Below the pieces are notes generated by a model. That model worked only from the letters and a program-made list of their open reading frames with translations, had not been told where the DNA came from and ran no database searches. Below are positions 1 to 8,539 of a stretch of 36,476 nt of DNA, piece by piece. Source of the stretch: Mucilaginibacter sp. GTDB lineage: Bacteria; Bacteroidota; Bacteroidia; Sphingobacteriales; Sphingobacteriaceae. Every line of letters begins with the position of its first letter. Position 1 is the stretch's first letter. The translations under genes and the position numbers were made by a program. The DNA is taken from the NCBI RefSeq assembly GCF_028288105.1, contig NZ_JAQBOI010000077.1, positions 1-36,476 on the forward strand, given 5' to 3'.

Positions 1-578
1 CCTACTAATGAGCCGGGGAATTGCCCGCAATGTATTTCTTCATGGTCAGCCATCAGCGCATAACGGGCCAACGGGTTATAATGCTCCCAGCAAGCCAGGG
101 CACCAATACGGGCAATCTTAGTTTCTACAGCTTTTAGCCCGCTTCCATCACCCTGTCCCCATATCATGCGTTCATGATAAGTTGGCGTTATTTTGCGGCG
201 TTTTAAAACAATCTCACCATCGGTGTCAAATATCAGCTGCGTGTTGTAAAGCGTACCATAATCCCGCTCGTTTACGCCTAAAACAACGACCATCCCAGCT
301 TCTTTTGCAGCAGCTGCAACCATATCCGTTAGCGGACCAGGCACTACCACAGCCTCATCATAAAGTTTTAAATGATCGGCCCCCTGAAGCACCGGCGGCA
401 GGATAAAAGAGAAGTAAGGATAATTGGGTACGCAGGTTTCTGGGAATACAATAATATCCGCGCCCTTTTCCGCACTTGCCCTGATCATGTCACATATCTT
501 TTTTGTTGTGGCATCACCATTGTTCAACACAGGTTTTAATTGTGCAGCTGCTGCTTTAATAATTGTTTTTGATGCCAT
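1..578 (-). CDS. Nitrilase of the Nit1C type, C-terminus cut off by the window edge
   Basis: Carbon-nitrogen hydrolase that would convert a nitrile to a carboxylate plus ammonia in the cytoplasm. Reading from the ATG at 578 gives 192 residues with all three parts of the nitrilase triad: Glu47 in FPET, Lys129 in RRKITPTYHE, and Cys163 in ALACWEHYNPLARYALM. The GQGDG stretch before the cysteine and CWEHYNPL after it are typical of true nitrilases, including cyanobacterial Nit6803, rather than amidases. The gene lies 27 bases downstream of the MSMEG_0572-family gene on the same strand, the gene order of the Nit1C cluster (next expected: radical SAM protein, GNAT, AIR-synthase-like protein), which has been linked to nitrile or cyanide nitrogen use. 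The remaining C-terminus lies outside the window. Family assignment is firm; substrate is unknown. Confidence 0.93.
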   Translation of the reverse strand, partial: MASKTIIKAAAAQLKPVLNNGDATTKKICDMIRASAEKGADIIVFPETCVPNYPYFSFILPPVLQGADHLKLYDEAVVVPGPLTDMVAAAAKEAGMVVVLGVNERDYGTLYNTQLIFDTDGEIVLKRRKITPTYHERMIWGQGDGSGLKAVETKIARIGALACWEHYNPLARYALMADHEEIHCGQFPGSLV

Positions 579-605
579 GATGGAAATGTTTGATTGCAGA
601 ATGTA

Positions 606-1088
606 CTATACTGTCCAGGTGTCGAAAATGAATGCGCCTTCCTTACGGTGGATTAATTGAATATCCAGTACGTCAAGCGGGCTGATCGGTTTAATACCGG
701 CAAGCAGGTTCGGCTCACCTAAACCATATAGCGCCTGCAAGGCAAAACGGCAGGCGAATACTTTGCCGCCTTCATCCATAAATTTGGTCAGCCTGTCGGA
801 ATAAGCCATATGACCGGGGAATGCTTCGTCACCTAATTTAGGAAAGCCACGTAGTACACCCAGGGTAACTCCCGGACCATATAATAAAATAGAGGTGTCA
901 AAACCTTTGCGAAGCAAGCGGGTGGCCGTAAGAATATTCACCAAACCGATGGAACCTTCAAAAGCTACAGTATGGAAAGTAACCAATGCTTTCTGCCCGG
1001 CTTCTGCTTTTACATCCTCAAACACCTTCTCTTCATAATCTACAAAGAATTCGCCTTTTTTATTGGCTTCTAATTCAACTTTTGGCAT
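606..1088 (-). CDS. MSMEG_0572/Sll0783 family nitrogen-starvation response protein
   Basis: A 160-residue cytoplasmic protein with no signal peptide or membrane segment. The sequence (start [20 protein letters not shown], mid region [22 protein letters not shown], later [13 protein letters not shown]) matches my recollection of the small protein that heads Nit1C clusters and is Sll0783 in Synechocystis, where it is tied to nitrogen starvation and polyhydroxybutyrate build-up. The biochemical role is not known. It is the first gene of the minus-strand unit and is followed 27 bases later by the nitrilase, so the two are probably co-transcribed. The start at 1088 is preceded by a very AT-rich stretch suited to a promoter, but I could not place convincing promoter elements. 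Confidence 0.88.
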   Translation of the reverse strand: MPKVELEANKKGEFFVDYEEKVFEDVKAEAGQKALVTFHTVAFEGSIGLVNILTATRLLRKGFDTSILLYGPGVTLGVLRGFPKLGDEAFPGHMAYSDRLTKFMDEGGKVFACRFALQALYGLGEPNLLAGIKPISPLDVLDIQLIHRKEGAFIFDTWTV

Positions 1089-1978
1089 AATTTTTAATTT
1101 TAAAATATTTAAAACGAGTTAATTAATTTTATAAAGTAAAAATACGCGTTAGCTCAATTGTAAAAACTGCTTTTTGCGGTATTAATTAGTGAAACAATGG
1201 TTATATTTACTGCTTTTTTTATATAAAATAATTTTAATGAAAAATTTAAAGATAAATCATCAACAATTTGATTGTTTTTTTTAATTTACATGTATTTATC
1301 TATTTGCTAGTTCAATTTTTATACTTTTTTGGAGAGTTAAAACAGATTCATGTCAATTTTAAATCACTTTTTAACCAAAATTATCTATTTAACATAGATA
1401 AGCTTTAAAAAAAGCTATTATTTGTAACTTGAATTTAAACATAACGGTAAAAATACCCTTCAATCAGGATTGCAACTTCGCCAGATTCGGGGTATTGCAC
1501 CTTGCTACACAGCTTCATTATTAGAATACTGAGTAACCAAAACTATTTTTTGAACAATCTGTCCAGAAAGTCGGTTGCTTTTTTGTAAATTTGGTATATC
1601 AAAAGTTCTTTAAAACAGCTCAAATTACCTCAAGTTATCCGATGTCTTAGTCGGTGACTAATAGTATGTGAAATTTATAAATACCTATTATTTAGCGTTA
1701 TATCGGAATGGTTCGGGTCCCGTCCAGTACGGTAGCCCTACAGTCCCGAACTTCTTCAATTAATGCCCAGCCCGATTAGCACCTTTAAATTTTGCAACAA
1801 GTAGTTCGAATTTTGTCCAGTCAGGGCCCTTAAAAAGCACTTCATTTTACTTAGAATGCGCATCTAGTCAATTATATAGTTCGAATTACCTCAGTTCGGG
1901 GCTTTAATAAAGTAATCTTGAATTTGTATCAGCATTTTCTTAGGTTTGAGAAAACGACACAGCACCTAAATTTAATTG
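1089..1978. other. Long intergenic stretch with degenerate short repeats
   Basis: About 890 bases with no convincing reading frame. The first 300 bases are strongly AT-rich and should hold the promoter of the minus-strand Nit1C genes. From about 1475 to 1910 a loose motif recurs: a variant of GTCCAGT or CCTCAGT followed by CGGGG/AGGGC and then CTTTAA. The best two copies, at about 1803-1833 and 1881-1910, both begin TAGTTCGAATT. Looser copies lie near 1476, 1560 and 1714. Their nature is unknown; they look like worn copies of one short element. Confidence 0.4.
1941..1948 (+). promoter_or_regulatory. Possible -7 promoter element of the truncated AraC-type gene
   Basis: TAGGTTTG fits the Bacteroidota -7 consensus TAnnTTTG and lies 30 bases before the ATG at 1979. 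A TTG at 1917-1919, 21 bases upstream, could be the -33 element, at the wide end of the usual spacing. Pattern match only. Confidence 0.3.
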
Positions 1979-2407
1979 ATGCTATTTACATTCCATATAT
2001 CCTTTTACGATATTGTGTTCTTTGGTGCTGTAATTATTAGCTTAACCCTATCGCTGTTTTTATGGATCGCCCCTAAGGAGAACCAGTCTGCAAACCGTTC
2101 CCTGGCGGCACTAATGACTGTTGTTGCTTTGTGGATAATCCGGATCCTGGCCACCGACATCGATCTGGCAAAATACGGTCCATTATGGAACCGTCTGCCC
2201 TTGCGATTTTCAATGGCAATTGGCCCTATGATCTATTTTTACGTACGTCAGATAGCACAGCCAAAGTATACTTTCCGTCGGAAAGACCTGCTGCACTTCA
2301 TCCCTTTACTGCCTGAATTAAGCGTTCAGGTATTTGCTGCAATACAAAAAACAAAGACGACCCAGGCTATCTGCTATCGGCTATTCCCCCAGTCAATCGT
2401 CTCATGA
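1979..2407 (+). pseudogene. Truncated AraC-type regulator with N-terminal membrane domain
   Basis: The ATG at 1979 opens a 142-codon frame with several hydrophobic helices (DIVFFGAVIISLTLSLFLWI, LMTVVALWIIRILATDIDL, FSMAIGPMIYFYV). This is the N-terminal membrane part of a Bacteroidota regulator family in which several such helices precede a cytoplasmic AraC DNA-binding domain. Similarity fades at about residue 130, after LLHFIPLLPELSVQVFAAIQ, and the frame stops at 2407. No AraC helix-turn-helix follows in any frame. What remains is under half of the usual length of about 370-400 residues, so it should be inactive. The break near 2365 coincides with the end of an unrelated minus-strand frame at 2374, as expected at a deletion or insertion junction. 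Confidence 0.7.
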
Positions 2408-2625
2408 AATTTAAAATAATTGTAAACTTTTAATGGTTCATGCAGATACGGCTCTTTTTTTATTCCATAATGGTTCAACCAATTGAGATATTCTTCATGC
2501 TTCGTGAAAACTTTTACAAAGTTGTCACGAGGTATAAGTATAAACCATCCTTCCCCGGCGTCCTGGTGATTTATAAGGGTGTTTACACAAGAAGCGAGAT
2601 ATAAACAAATAGTTATAAATATGGC
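2374..2625 (-). pseudogene. Unidentified C-terminal coding remnant
   Basis: The minus strand is open for 83 codons with coding-like composition, many aromatic and charged residues (AGEGWFILIPRDNFVKVF, YLNWLNHYGIKKEPYLHEP) and a hydrophobic start (AIFITICLYLASC), but there is no ATG at its head. It ends at 2374, inside the last bases of the truncated AraC-type frame. It is probably the tail of a lost gene or a short protein with an unusual start. I do not recognise the family. Confidence 0.3.
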
Positions 2626-2637
2626 CTACCGTCGTGA

Positions 2638-2877
2638 TCGTCACAAACCGACATCATCGACGCCCTCCGCCATCGCGTATTGGAAACCCGTAAACATAAC
2701 CCGATCGTTGAAATCAAATAATACGAAAAACATCATTCATTTATCGTCACCTGTTTCATCTCGACCGGAGCACTGCTTGGCGCCACAAAAGCAGCTAATC
2801 CCTGGCCTCGCTTTGGCATAATACTATTAGTACGGCTGTTATCATATCCAGATTTGCCAGATCTTGCTATCCTTTAA
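2638..2877 (+). pseudogene. Unidentified coding remnant with an internal stop
   Basis: One frame reads TDIIDALRHRVLETRKHNP then VEIK and a stop at 2719-2721, then continues YEKHHSFIVTCFISTGALLG with a second hydrophobic stretch (FGIILLVRLLSY) to a stop at 2875-2877. The layout, a basic helical segment followed by two short hydrophobic segments, could be a decayed small membrane protein. It runs into the end of the sigma factor gene on the other strand. Not identified. Confidence 0.25.
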
Positions 2878-3448
2878 TAATATGCCTAATAATGTCATGG
2901 GAAATCAATAACATCAATCCGGTAAGTTCAAGATTGTTCCGGATGATCTTCAAAGCCCTGGTAAGGTTGGCTTCGACGCCTTTTTCCGAGATATTCATTG
3001 CAGATGCGATCTCAGCATTCTTCATACCTCCTTCGCGGCTGTATTTGAACACCAGCCTACATCTCTCCGGCAGATTTTCAATTACACCATCAATATACTC
3101 TTTTAAAAATAGGGCATCCAATTTTTCTTCATCAAGGCAAATATCGCAGAATTGATAATTTGCTTCAGCCAGCTTACTTCGGTGATGTTCCTTGCGATAG
3201 TTTTTAAAAATCACAAATTTTATTTTTGTAGCTAAAAAACCGCCTACATTCACGATATTAAAATTGTTTCTTTCTTTCCATAATGCAATAAAAACTTCAT
3301 GGACTATGTCTTCAGCCTGAGCCTTATCATTTGTGTTGTTCCATGCGATTAATACAAGTTTTTCCCAGTATCTTTTATAAAGTTCTGTAAACGCGTGCCG
3401 ATTTCCCTCCTGTAAAAGGCTCATCAGTTCCTGATCAGATAAAATCAT
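2867..3448 (-). CDS. ECF (extracytoplasmic function) RNA polymerase sigma factor
   Basis: Sigma-70 family factor of the Bacteroidota FecI-like group. Region 2 is visible as LLQEGNRHAFTELYKRYW followed by AEDIVHEVFIALWKERNNF, and region 4 as LPERCRLVFKYSREGGMKNA then EIASAMNISEKGVEANLTRA. The start at 3448 (MILSDQELM) puts the usual SDQEL opening at the N-terminus; ATGs at 3457 and 3511 are in frame and cannot be excluded. It is transcribed away from the FecR gene at 3872, so sigma and anti-sigma are divergent over a shared 400-base spacer instead of forming the usual sigma-FecR operon. It most likely directs transcription of fecR-susC-susD and the GH99-like gene. Confidence 0.93.
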   Translation of the reverse strand: MILSDQELMSLLQEGNRHAFTELYKRYWEKLVLIAWNNTNDKAQAEDIVHEVFIALWKERNNFNIVNVGGFLATKIKFVIFKNYRKEHHRSKLAEANYQFCDICLDEEKLDALFLKEYIDGVIENLPERCRLVFKYSREGGMKNAEIASAMNISEKGVEANLTRALKIIRNNLELTGLMLLISHDIIRHIIKG

Positions 3449-3871
3449 ACATTTCATCAGCTTAATAATTGGTAAATAATATATTTCATAAAATAATATA
3501 CCTATAATCATTATTTGTGGCTATCGAATTTCAAACTCTTTGATCAGCTAAATCATCGTCAAGACGCGCCGTCAGGATTATTGAAACGACCGTTGAACAA
3601 TAAACCCTGGCGATTTTAAAGAATAAAAAAGATGTGACTGATAATGCTGCCGTCGGTATAATTGGTTAAAACAAATTTATTTGCTATACCTCCAAGAACT
3701 GTACCCCACTGTTTGTAGTAAAAACCTAAAAATCATAGCTGACGGCTCAAATCGCATTTCTATCGATTTTTTTTAAGATCAAAACATAAGTAAAAAATTA
3801 CAAAATACTTCTTTCTCAGTATAGGGTGTAACGCTTTTCGCAGACACATGTCTGTATAAACCAATTCTAAA
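3449..3871. other. Divergent intergenic region between sigma factor and FecR
   Basis: About 420 bases between the two divergent starts, AT-rich, with no reading frame of note. It must carry the promoters of both the sigma factor and the FecR-SusCD unit. I see no clear TAnnTTTG element, which would be consistent with an ECF-specific promoter on the FecR side. Confidence 0.4.
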
Positions 3872-5020
3872 GTGGATAAGCAAAGAATCAACTACTTATT
3901 ACAAAAATATACCCAAGGAACCATAGACGACTTTGAAAAGAAGGAACTCATGGGTTCATACCATGAGATATCCTTTCAAGATACAGAATACCCTGACGAC
4001 CGGGCAGCAGTCAGCGAACGCATATTGCGCCGTCTTCATAACGAGATTGCTGATGATAAGCCAAACACACACGCAAAATTGTGGAGAATATCTGCGGCTG
4101 CTTTGGCATTCATCCTGTTATCGGCAGGCGTTTATGTGTTAAAAAGGCCAAAAATCGAAGAGCAGGCGTTTGTTAAGCCTGTTATAAAAAAGCAAACAAT
4201 TTTACCGGGGGCTAATGTGGCCATGTTAACGCTTGGCAATGGAAAAATCATCTCATTAAATGCGGTAAGTAAAGGCAAACTGGCTATGCAGGGAAATACC
4301 GTGATTACAAAAAATACGGACGGACAAATATCTTACCAGGTAATCAATGATAGGAAAAATGATATTACTAAAGAGCCAATTACTTATAACACACTGACGA
4401 CACCACCCGGAGGACAATTCAAAATCACCTTACCTGACGGAAGTAATGTTTGGTTGAACGCGGCATCATCAATTAAATACCCAAGCAGGTTTAATGGTAA
4501 CGAAAGGCATGTTGAATTACATGGCGAGGCCTATTTCGAAATTTTTAAAAATAAAAATATTCCGTTTACAGTGACGGCTGAAAATATAGCTATCAAAGTA
4601 TTGGGTACTCATTTTAATGTGATGGCTTATAAAAATGAGCCTGCTATAAATACCACTTTGCTTGAAGGATCTGTATCGTTAAGTGCTAAAAACAGCCACG
4701 CCCTTCTTTCGCCAGGCGAGCAAGCGGTGCTCAGTATGGGTGCAGAGAAGATTCAAGTGAGCAATGTGAATGTAGATGATGCGGTAGCCTGGAAAAACGG
4801 ATATTTTTCTTTCAGAAAGACAAATATCCGGACAGCGATGAACAAAATAGCAAGATGGTATAATGTAGATGTTGAATATAGGGGAAACGTAAATAACAAG
4901 GTACTTGGAGGAACCGTATCACGGGCCGAAAATATTACCGAGCTGTTGAATTATTTAGAATTAACGGGAATAGCAAAATTCAAAATCGACGGAAGGAGGA
5001 TAGTAGTTATATGTAATTAA
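3872..5020 (+). CDS. FecR family anti-sigma factor
   Basis: A 382-residue inner-membrane regulator that would hold the ECF sigma factor inactive until the SusC protein signals. Residues 1-65 form the cytoplasmic sigma-binding part (start DKQRINYLLQKYTQGTIDDF), residues 71-90 are the single transmembrane helix, residues about 176-275 are the FecR domain (TPPGGQFKITLPDGSNVWLN, then HGEAYFEI and LGTHFNVMAY), and the last 75 residues are the DUF4974 domain (FSFRKTNIRTAMNKIARWYN). The start is a GTG: the family's N-terminal motif begins at this codon, and the next ATG would remove 26 residues of it. A susC gene with an STN domain follows 131 bases later, completing a trans-envelope signalling set. 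Confidence 0.94.
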   Translation: MDKQRINYLLQKYTQGTIDDFEKKELMGSYHEISFQDTEYPDDRAAVSERILRRLHNEIADDKPNTHAKLWRISAAALAFILLSAGVYVLKRPKIEEQAFVKPVIKKQTILPGANVAMLTLGNGKIISLNAVSKGKLAMQGNTVITKNTDGQISYQVINDRKNDITKEPITYNTLTTPPGGQFKITLPDGSNVWLNAASSIKYPSRFNGNERHVELHGEAYFEIFKNKNIPFTVTAENIAIKVLGTHFNVMAYKNEPAINTTLLEGSVSLSAKNSHALLSPGEQAVLSMGAEKIQVSNVNVDDAVAWKNGYFSFRKTNIRTAMNKIARWYNVDVEYRGNVNNKVLGGTVSRAENITELLNYLELTGIAKFKIDGRRIVVICN

Positions 5021-5044
5021 CACAACTTTTAGGTGCTATCTATA

Positions 5045-5074
5045 AAACCAGGAACGTTCCACCGCTCCTGGTTT
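5045..5074 (+). promoter_or_regulatory. Hairpin between fecR and susC
   Basis: AAACCAGGA at 5045-5053 pairs perfectly with TCCTGGTTT at 5066-5074 around a 12-base loop. No T-run follows, so it is not a clean intrinsic terminator. A position between an anti-sigma gene and a highly expressed susC would suit partial termination or mRNA processing and stability. Confidence 0.45.
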
Positions 5075-5151
5075 AGCAGCAATGGGAGCTGCATTAGATA
5101 ACAGGCACGATAGCTTCGAAACAATCAATTACCAATTAACCTAATAACCAA

Positions 5152-8100
5152 ATGTATAAAAATTTTACAAAAATTTTCTGCAGGGCCCTTTCCTGCGATA
5201 AACCTGATATTTTTTTTAAAATGAAACTAATCTTTGTCCTCTGCATATGCGCATTTATGCACGTTTCCGCGGCTACATACGGACAAAAAAACATTACGTT
5301 AAATGTAAAGAAGATATTATTTGAACAGCTGTTGGATAGCATCAGCCAGCAAAGCGGTTATCATTTTCTTTTCGATGAACAGATACTTAGCCAGAGTAAA
5401 CCGGTAACCCTAAATGTAAAAAATTTGCCTTTTGAAAAGGTGTTGATCCGGTGTTTTAAAGAACAGCCTTTTACCTACGTGATCAAAAATGGGAATGTTA
5501 TTATAACCGGTAAAAACAAGTTAATTACCCCGCAGATGACCAATGCCGTTGCCATCACCGTTACCGGGCGGGTTAATGACGAAAAAGGCGAACCTTTGCC
5601 CGGGGTAAGTATTTTGGTTAAGGGTACTAAACGGGGTACGGTCACCGGGACAGATGGAAAATACACGGTCTCGGGCTTAAATACTGACGCGGTACTGGTT
5701 TTTAGCTTTCTGGGTTATGCTACCAAAGAGATACCGGTTGCCGGGCAAACTTCGATAAATGTAAACCTCTCACCACAGGCCGGGACACTCAACGATGTGG
5801 TGGTAGTTGGTTACGGTATGCAAAAGAAAGTAACCCTTACCGGTTCGGTATCGTCTGTTAAAGGCGATGAGTTAACCCAGGCGCCTGTAGCCAGCACCAT
5901 CAACACGCTCGCGGGAAGGCTTCCCGGGTTAGTCTCGCAGCAATCAACCGGGCAGCCCGGCGCAGACCAGGCATCTATCAGTATTCGCGGATTCGGCCAG
6001 GCGCTTTGGATCGTTGATGGGGTTGAATCAAACTTTAATAATATTGATCCAAACCAGATAGAATCATTAAGTATCCTTAAAGACGGTGCGGCCTCTATAT
6101 ATGGCGCGCGGGCCGGTAATGGTGTTGTATTAGTGACAACCAAACGGGGAAAAGAAGGAAAGCCTGACATCACATTTAATTCATCGTATTCCTTACAAGG
6201 TAATACTTTGATGTCAAAGCCGGTTAATTCAGGTCAGTATGCAGAGATAACCAACCTGTTCTACACTAATCAGGGAAAGCCGGCGCCTTATACGCCGGAT
6301 CAGATTCAGAAATACTACGCAGGCGGTGACCCTGCCTACCCGAACACCAACTGGCAAAAAGTTGCTACGCGGTCCTGGGCTCCGCAAACACAGCAAAATC
6401 TCTCTGTACGCGGCGGCAGCGACCAAATCAAATATTTCGGGTTTTTCGGCTACCTTAATCAGTCGCCTATGTGGAAAACAAACGGCGGCAATTATAACAG
6501 GTATAATCTTCAATCCAATTTAGACGCGAAGGTCAATAATAATTTATCTGTCCAATTACTTCTTTCCGCCGTAAGTGAATCGAATTCGCAGCCGGTCCGA
6601 GGCCAGGGGATAGGTGTCAATACATTATGGCAGGATTTATGGAATTCTTTACCTATCTACCCGGAAAGGTTGCCGGACCCATCTAAATACGCTTATGCCA
6701 ACGGCCAGGGAGTGGGCAGTATCGCTCTTGTATCTAACGAGGATATAGCCGGTTACGACCGGTTGAACACGCAGAATGTGAAAGGTACCTTTATAGCTGA
6801 TTATAAAATACCTGCCATCAGCGGCCTAAGCGCCAAAGCTTTTGTGAATTATGACAAGACTTACGCTACCGACAAGAATTTCTCTAAGCCTTATAGCTTC
6901 TATACATACGATTATTCAACAAATGCCTATACACTGGCCGGGGCGCTTGGTTCACAAGCCAAGCTAACTTATCAGGAAACGCAATCCCGTAATCTAACGG
7001 GACAATTCTCATTGAATTACGACCATGTTTTTAATACTGACCACCACATCACAGCGCTTGCGCTTTACGAGGTAATCGATTATAATACCAGCTATATTAT
7101 CGCCGGAAGAGATAATTTTTTAACACCTGCTATCGAAGAGCTGTATGCCGGCGCGGTTCCAACGAGTGTGGCTAACAGTTCTGCGTCTGAAATGGGCCGC
7201 GCAAGCTACGTTGGCCGATTGAAATACTCGTATAAAGAAAAATATCTATTGGAATCGACCTTGCGGGCGGATGCGTCTGCAAAATTTGAGTCAAATAAGC
7301 GGTGGGGTTACTTCCCAAGTATTTCATTGGCCTGGCGGCTGGACCAGGAAAATTTCATAAAAAACCTAAAAGGTATCGACGAGCTGAAACTTAGGGCAAG
7401 CTACGGAAGTTCGGGCATCGATAACGTAGGAAATTTCCAATATCTCACAGGATATCAGTTTAACGGAACCTGGCTTATAGGCAATAATACGCTGCCCGGC
7501 ATCGCCTCTACAGGTTTAGCTAATCCAAATCTCACCTGGGAAAAAATAAATATTTATAACCTGGCTGCTGATTTTTCTTTTTTTAACAGAAAGTTGTTCG
7601 GTACCGCTGAAGTATTTTACAGAACCCTTTCAGGTATGCCCGCCACGAGAGTATTGTCACTTCCAAACACATTTGGCGCAGTGCTGCCGGCTGAAAACCT
7701 GAATAGCCAGAACAACCGCGGCTTCGACTTCAGTTTAGGCACCAGTGGTAATGTAGGCGATTTGAGCTATCAGGTTAGCGCGAACTTATCATGGACGCGC
7801 GCAAAATGGAATCATTATGAGCAACAGGATTATACCGATCCGGATCAAAAGAGACTTAATCAATTGTCCGGGCAATGGACAAACCGAACTTTTGGCTACC
7901 ACGCGGAGGGACTGTTTACCAGTCAGCAGGATATTGATAATTTGAAGTTTACCTACCCGGGCGGCAATGCCGCATTAAGGCCGGGCGATATAAAATTTGT
8001 TGATGTGAATGGCGATGGTAAGTTAGATTATCGTGATCAGACGCAAATAGGTACAGGTACTGTGCCGGAATGGATGACCGGGGTTAACATCAGCCTGAAG

Positions 8101-8529
8101 TACAAAAACTTTGATCTGCAATCTCTTTTACAGGGCGCTTTTAACTATTACAACACTGTTTATTTGTATCACGGTGGTTTAAATTATTCTCAGGCTTTTT
8201 ATGAAAACATGTGGACGGAACAGAATAATACGGCTGATGCGACCCCGCGGATCTCAGGAGCCGGCACAAATAGCTTATTCAACAACCTCTACTTTAAAAA
8301 AGCAAGCTATATGCGGTTGAAGAGCCTGGCCATAGGTTACAGCTTTCCAAAGAATATGTTGGCCAAAGCAGGTGTCCGTAACCTGAGAGTTTACCTGGCA
8401 GGCACAAATTTATTTACCATTAATCCGCTCAAAAAATATGGGATTGATCCGGAGGCTCCGGATGGTCAGGCGGGATATTATTATCCGCAACAGAGGACTA
8501 TTTCATTAGGATTAAATGTAACGCTATAA
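5152..8529 (+). CDS. SusC/RagA family TonB-linked outer membrane transporter with STN signalling domain
   Basis: A 1,125-residue TonB-dependent importer of oligosaccharides. After the signal peptide (core KLIFVLCICAFMHVSAATYG) comes an STN domain (LLDSISQQSGYHFLFDEQI), which contacts FecR to relay substrate binding. Next are a carboxypeptidase-regulatory-like domain (VTGRVNDEKGEPLPGVSILV), the TonB-box and plug entry (NDVVVVGYGMQKKVTLTGSV), the plug with IRGFGQALWIVDGV, and the beta-barrel with the usual C-terminal strand ending LGLNVTL. The SusD partner starts 10 bases downstream. The STN domain, next to FecR, indicates that uptake and gene induction are coupled. Confidence 0.97.
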   Translation: MYKNFTKIFCRALSCDKPDIFFKMKLIFVLCICAFMHVSAATYGQKNITLNVKKILFEQLLDSISQQSGYHFLFDEQILSQSKPVTLNVKNLPFEKVLIRCFKEQPFTYVIKNGNVIITGKNKLITPQMTNAVAITVTGRVNDEKGEPLPGVSILVKGTKRGTVTGTDGKYTVSGLNTDAVLVFSFLGYATKEIPVAGQTSINVNLSPQAGTLNDVVVVGYGMQKKVTLTGSVSSVKGDELTQAPVASTINTLAGRLPGLVSQQSTGQPGADQASISIRGFGQALWIVDGVESNFNNIDPNQIESLSILKDGAASIYGARAGNGVVLVTTKRGKEGKPDITFNSSYSLQGNTLMSKPVNSGQYAEITNLFYTNQGKPAPYTPDQIQKYYAGGDPAYPNTNWQKVATRSWAPQTQQNLSVRGGSDQIKYFGFFGYLNQSPMWKTNGGNYNRYNLQSNLDAKVNNNLSVQLLLSAVSESNSQPVRGQGIGVNTLWQDLWNSLPIYPERLPDPSKYAYANGQGVGSIALVSNEDIAGYDRLNTQNVKGTFIADYKIPAISGLSAKAFVNYDKTYATDKNFSKPYSFYTYDYSTNAYTLAGALGSQAKLTYQETQSRNLTGQFSLNYDHVFNTDHHITALALYEVIDYNTSYIIAGRDNFLTPAIEELYAGAVPTSVANSSASEMGRASYVGRLKYSYKEKYLLESTLRADASAKFESNKRWGYFPSISLAWRLDQENFIKNLKGIDELKLRASYGSSGIDNVGNFQYLTGYQFNGTWLIGNNTLPGIASTGLANPNLTWEKINIYNLAADFSFFNRKLFGTAEVFYRTLSGMPATRVLSLPNTFGAVLPAENLNSQNNRGFDFSLGTSGNVGDLSYQVSANLSWTRAKWNHYEQQDYTDPDQKRLNQLSGQWTNRTFGYHAEGLFTSQQDIDNLKFTYPGGNAALRPGDIKFVDVNGDGKLDYRDQTQIGTGTVPEWMTGVNISLKYKNFDLQSLLQGAFNYYNTVYLYHGGLNYSQAFYENMWTEQNNTADATPRISGAGTNSLFNNLYFKKASYMRLKSLAIGYSFPKNMLAKAGVRNLRVYLAGTNLFTINPLKKYGIDPEAPDGQAGYYYPQQRTISLGLNVTL

Positions 8530-8539
8530 ATAAAATATT

